64,000 nucleotides of DNA from Gp6-AA40 sp963742105. Lineage in GTDB: Bacteria; Acidobacteriota; Vicinamibacteria; Vicinamibacterales; UBA2999. The position numbers and the translations under genes are program-made. The stretch lies in NCBI GenBank assembly GCA_963742105.1, contig CAVUKN010000004.1:682001-746000 (forward strand), given 5' to 3'. This document shows positions 60,752 through 64,000 of this stretch, piece after piece. Below the pieces are notes generated by a model that ran no database searches, was not told the DNA's origin, and saw nothing but the letters and a program-made list of their open reading frames with translations. Position 1 is the stretch's first letter. Each line of letters starts with the position of its first letter.

Positions 60752-63611
60752 ACGGTGGAGCGTGCTCTCCGCGTGGCACAACCAGTGGCTCGAAGCTGAC
60801 GCCGACACCCGTGCCGAGCTGCGGAGGCAATTGGGCAAGGATCAGCCGGACCTGCTCGACGAGGCCGACAGTCTGGCCGCGGCCAGCGTCGGCTTGCCCG
60901 GTTTCTTGGAAACATCGGCGTTCGTCCTCGCGGCACGTGACCTCGCTGACGAATCGCCGTTGCTCGCGGTCGACACGATGGTCGGACCATACCGAATCGC
61001 CAGCCTCCTGGCGCACGGCGGAATGGGCGATGTCTATGTCGCCACCGACGTCCGACTGAAGCGGGATGTGGCGCTGAAAGTCCTCTCCGGCGCCGATGCG
61101 GGTGATCCGCAGCGTGTCGATCGCTTCCTTCAGGAAGCTCGCGTCACCGCATCGCTCGACCATCCCAATGTCGTCCGGCTGTTTGATGTTGGATTGTTCA
61201 ACGGCCGTCCCTACTTCGTGACGGAACTGCTCGACGGTGAGACGCTGCGGACGCGGGTTGAACGGGGCCGGCTGCCGACCGAGATTGCGCAACGCATCGC
61301 CGCAGAAATAGCCGACGGTCTCATGGCCGCCCACGCCGCGCAACTGGTCCACCGCGATTTGAAGCCCGAGAACATCTTCCTCACCCGCGGCGGGCCGACG
61401 AAGATTCTCGATTTCGGGATCGCCAAGCTTGCTCAGGACACCGTTGGGCGTGCCCGGCTTTCGACTCTGACCGGCGTACTGCTCGGCACGGCAGGGTACC
61501 TCGCCCCTGAACAGGTGATCGGGGATGCGGTCGACAGTCGGGCGGACCTCTTTGCCCTCGGCTCGATCCTGTTCGAAATGTTGAGCGGACGGCGCGCATT
61601 CGCGCGCGAGAACACGGTCGACACGCTGCACGCCATTGTCCACGACGCTCCGCCCAACCTGCTGATCGAAGCTGCCAGCGTACCGCCCGCTCTCGTTGCG
61701 ATCGTGATGCGGCTTCTCGAAAAAGCGCCTGGCGACCGCTTTCAGACGTCGGCGGACCTCGCGTGGGCGCTGGCACACAGCGGCAGAGAGTCCGCCGATG
61801 CCTTGCCACGTCCGCCATCAGGTTCGCGCCCCGCCGCGCAGAGGCGCTTGCGACGGCCGTTGTGGATCGCGGTCGCGACGGTGCTTGCTGCCGTTGGTTA
61901 TGTCGGCTGGCGGGACACCCGACCGCGACCGGCGGAGGACCCGTGGCTGACCCGGTTCACGTCAGCGCTCCCGACCGGCGTGAGCCTCAGTTCTGCGCCG
62001 GCGATCTCCCCGGATGGACGGACGCTCATCTTTGCCGGTCTCGATGGGTCGGAGAGCCGGCTCTTCACCAGGAGACTCGACTCGCTCGAGACAACCGCGA
62101 TCGCGGGCACCGACGGCGCCAAGCAGCCGTTCTGGTCGCCAGACGGCGCGTCCGTCGGGTTCTTCGCGCACGGAAAGCTGCTGAAGATCGTAGTTGCCGG
62201 CGGCGCGCCGGTCGAGATCGCCGACGCGCCGGATGGACGCGGCGGCGCCTGGAGTCGGTCAGATGAAATGGTCTTTGCCCCCGACCTCACCGAAGCGGCG
62301 ATCTCCCGCGTGTCCGCAGGTGGCGGCAGGGTTGAGGCGGTAACACGTCTCGACGTCGCACAGGGCGAGAACTCGCATCGGTGGCCGATCTTTCTGCCCG
62401 ATGGCATCCACTTTCTCTACTTCGTCCGGTCGACCGACGACGCCCGCCGAGGCGTTTACGTCGGGCGCAGCGATCAGCCGCCGGCAATCCCGGGAACGCT
62501 GCTGATTCGCTCCGAATCGGGGGCGGTGTTTGCACCGCCGAGGGCGCCGGACGATCCCGGCATCCTCCTCTATGTCATGAACGGTCAGATCGAGGCGCAG
62601 CGATTCGATGCGGCGCGTCTCGCGCTGGTCGGAAATGCGAGGATGGTTGGCGTGGCCGCTGGCGGCAACACGCTGTATGAGGCGGCCATGGTCAGCGCTT
62701 CGCGAGACGTCATCGCATTCGCCACGGCGCCGATCCCGTACGGCGATCGCCTGGCATCGGTGGAGCGAACCGGCGCTGGGTACGAGATTTCCCAGGAGCG
62801 CGAAGCCCAGAACAACCCGAGGCTGTCGCCGGATGGCACCCGTCTGGCCCGCCAGCGCATCGACCCGCTCAGAGGTAATCCGGATATCTGGGTTGACGAC
62901 CTCACCCGCCATACGCGCGTGCGCGTGACAACCGCACCGGACCGGGATGCCTTGCCCGTGTGGTCCCCCGACGGTCGACAACTGGCACACTTGTCCGGTC
63001 GGTTTGCCACCCGCCAGATCAGTATTGCTGCTGCCGACGGCACCGGCGTCGTCCGCGTCCTGCCGTGTCCGCAGCAGTTCTGCGAGCCAACCGACTGGTC
63101 TCCAGACGGCACGGCACTGCTGGTGAACGTTCGCGGCGGCGACGTGTGGATCGTTCCACTCGATCCGGCAAAAGGGGCGCATCCCGTGCTGGCGGAGGCG
63201 TTCGTCGAACGTGACGCGCGCTTTTCGCGCGACGGTCGCTGGGTGGCGTATGTATCGAATGAATCGGGACGGCCGGAGGTATCGGTCCGTAATCTGTCGG
63301 GTGTGCCGCGTCGCATCGTGATCTCGGCCGATGGCGGAGATCAGCCCGTGTGGCGACGGGACGGCACCGAGCTGTTCTTCGTCGATCCGAGCGGGCATTT
63401 GCGCAGCGTCGCGGTTCGAACCGCGGGGGACGCGAGTCTGACGTTCGGACCGGCCGTGCAGGTGAACATCCCTCCGATCGGCTCGGGGCACGGGAGCACG
63501 CAGTACGACGTCTCGCCCGATGGCGCTCGCGTGTATTTTCTTCGACACGACGAGGAGCAGGCGCGCGACAGCGTCGGCATCGTTACGGGCTGGCGTGCGC
63601 TCCTCCACTGA
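60744..63611 (+). CDS. Ser/Thr protein kinase with TolB-like propeller
   Basis: 955 residues. N-terminal helical region (1-80), kinase domain (about 83-345; glycine loop LLAHGGMGDVY, Lys 112, catalytic HRDLKPEN with Asp 205, DFGIAKL, LAPEQ), one membrane helix (about 373-389), then a C-terminal PD40/TolB-like propeller (about 400-955, repeats with SPDGRTLIFAG, WSPDGASVGFF, WSPDGRQLAHL, FSRDGRWVAYV). A cytoplasmic kinase with a periplasmic sensor-like propeller, typical of acidobacteria. ATG 60744 overlaps the ECF sigma factor's end by 8 bases; a long in-frame upstream extension is a shadow of the sigma gene. Confidence 0.94.
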   Translation: MTERWSVLSAWHNQWLEADADTRAELRRQLGKDQPDLLDEADSLAAASVGLPGFLETSAFVLAARDLADESPLLAVDTMVGPYRIASLLAHGGMGDVYVATDVRLKRDVALKVLSGADAGDPQRVDRFLQEARVTASLDHPNVVRLFDVGLFNGRPYFVTELLDGETLRTRVERGRLPTEIAQRIAAEIADGLMAAHAAQLVHRDLKPENIFLTRGGPTKILDFGIAKLAQDTVGRARLSTLTGVLLGTAGYLAPEQVIGDAVDSRADLFALGSILFEMLSGRRAFARENTVDTLHAIVHDAPPNLLIEAASVPPALVAIVMRLLEKAPGDRFQTSADLAWALAHSGRESADALPRPPSGSRPAAQRRLRRPLWIAVATVLAAVGYVGWRDTRPRPAEDPWLTRFTSALPTGVSLSSAPAISPDGRTLIFAGLDGSESRLFTRRLDSLETTAIAGTDGAKQPFWSPDGASVGFFAHGKLLKIVVAGGAPVEIADAPDGRGGAWSRSDEMVFAPDLTEAAISRVSAGGGRVEAVTRLDVAQGENSHRWPIFLPDGIHFLYFVRSTDDARRGVYVGRSDQPPAIPGTLLIRSESGAVFAPPRAPDDPGILLYVMNGQIEAQRFDAARLALVGNARMVGVAAGGNTLYEAAMVSASRDVIAFATAPIPYGDRLASVERTGAGYEISQEREAQNNPRLSPDGTRLARQRIDPLRGNPDIWVDDLTRHTRVRVTTAPDRDALPVWSPDGRQLAHLSGRFATRQISIAAADGTGVVRVLPCPQQFCEPTDWSPDGTALLVNVRGGDVWIVPLDPAKGAHPVLAEAFVERDARFSRDGRWVAYVSNESGRPEVSVRNLSGVPRRIVISADGGDQPVWRRDGTELFFVDPSGHLRSVAVRTAGDASLTFGPAVQVNIPPIGSGHGSTQYDVSPDGARVYFLRHDEEQARDSVGIVTGWRALLH

Positions 63612-63855
63612 CAAAACGGCGCGGCATGAAACACCGGTTCGGCTGACTGAACCCAGCTCAGCTCAGATTCTCGCGCCAGCGATGGCGGTTCGGTCCATAA
63701 TCGCCGCCGAGTTACGCGCCGTCGGAGGAGCACGACGGATCGACCCTTCCTCGCAATCGCCGACATCACGTTGAACTGAGTCCACCGAAACGTCCGCGCA
63801 AGTCCTTGCTCACGCGTCTTGGTGTCCTCGCACGCTGGAGGACTGGAGCGCCTAT

Positions 63856-64000
63856 ATGAAGAGATCGTGGCTGTTCATGGCTGTGGCCGTCGTGGGAGCC
63901 GGGTTCGCGTCGGCCTGCAATAGAGCGTCGCAACCGGCGGCGCCCCAGGGCGCCCAATCGGCATCCTCGCTGGCAGCGGCCGACAGGGAATGGACGATGC
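63856..64000 (+). CDS. Lipoprotein gene, 5' part
   Basis: The last 145 bases open a protein MKRSWLFMAVAVVGAGFASAC with a lipobox-like end (FASAC), a Gln/Ala/Pro-rich linker and SLAAADREWTM at the window edge. The sequence DREWTM before a likely beta-propeller is found in some PQQ-type dehydrogenases, but too little is visible to say. No clear ribosome binding site. About 245 bases without a gene precede it. Confidence 0.6.
   Translation, partial: MKRSWLFMAVAVVGAGFASACNRASQPAAPQGAQSASSLAAADREWTM

Noticed and set aside
1..64000. tRNA, rRNA, riboswitch or attachment-site features
   Set aside because: Reading the gaps on both strands, I saw no cloverleaf, conserved rRNA segment or known riboswitch core; small or degenerate ones could be missed without a covariance search.

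Overview
The window is GC-rich, densely coded bacterial DNA that most resembles Acidobacteriota, probably the Vicinamibacteria branch. This is an inference from gene families: a duplicated-FtsX orphan permease of the ADOP type (46018-48513), a DUF1592/DUF1552 secreted cytochrome pair with an ankyrin protein, and an ECF sigma factor overlapping a Ser/Thr kinase fused to a TolB-like propeller. No rRNA, tRNA, CRISPR array, phage or intact insertion sequence was recognised.

Layout. 1-7980: 3' part of an error-prone polymerase gene (dnaE2) with an unusual zinc-ribbon insert, an SDR oxidoreductase, a PEP-mutase/isocitrate-lyase-like enzyme, a LysE exporter, a small secreted protein, a frameshifted ROK sugar kinase and a SulP transporter. 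7964-14891: a metallophosphatase, a secreted hypothetical, a PLD-like protein, and a minus-strand run radical SAM > Gfo/Idh/MocA > GMC oxidoreductase > VOC. Nearly every gene here carries single-base frameshifts, mostly one extra base, which looks like poor consensus rather than decay. 14924-18497: a SET-domain methyltransferase, a SpoIID-like protein, a DUF2306 protein and a VTT membrane protein. 18587-25784: a signalling block (NtrC-type regulator with a partly degenerate histidine kinase, two single-domain receivers, a hybrid kinase) around the msrPQ methionine-sulfoxide repair pair. 25859-32775: a secreted hydrolase, a GspE/PilB ATPase, a PEGA protein and an MltF-like lytic transglycosylase. 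32947-36543: rmlB-rmlA-rmlC and a family 2 glycosyltransferase, a surface-polysaccharide operon without rmlD. 37113-44966: secreted metalloprotease and Ig-like proteins, a StyA-like flavoprotein, a DUF2235 hydrolase with a two-TM SLATT/DUF4231-like protein, a cupin and a small protein. 45119-57349: a VOC protein, the ADOP permease, then a co-directional secreted oxidation module (DUF1592 cytochrome, DUF1552, MBL, ankyrin, PQQ sugar dehydrogenase) and a histone-H1-like protein. 57386-64000: an outer-membrane-type protein, a VIT/CCC1-like protein, a ScyD/ScyE-like propeller, the ECF sigma/kinase pair and the start of a lipoprotein gene.

Two structural themes cut across the genes. Arrays of 7-bp units recur in at least five places, inside dnaE2 and between genes, and GC-rich palindromic repeats occur between genes and inside the ROK kinase gene. 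The ADOP permease sits between two diverged copies of one VOC-DUF1592 gene junction, so an ancestral VOC-cytochrome operon appears to have been duplicated and split there.
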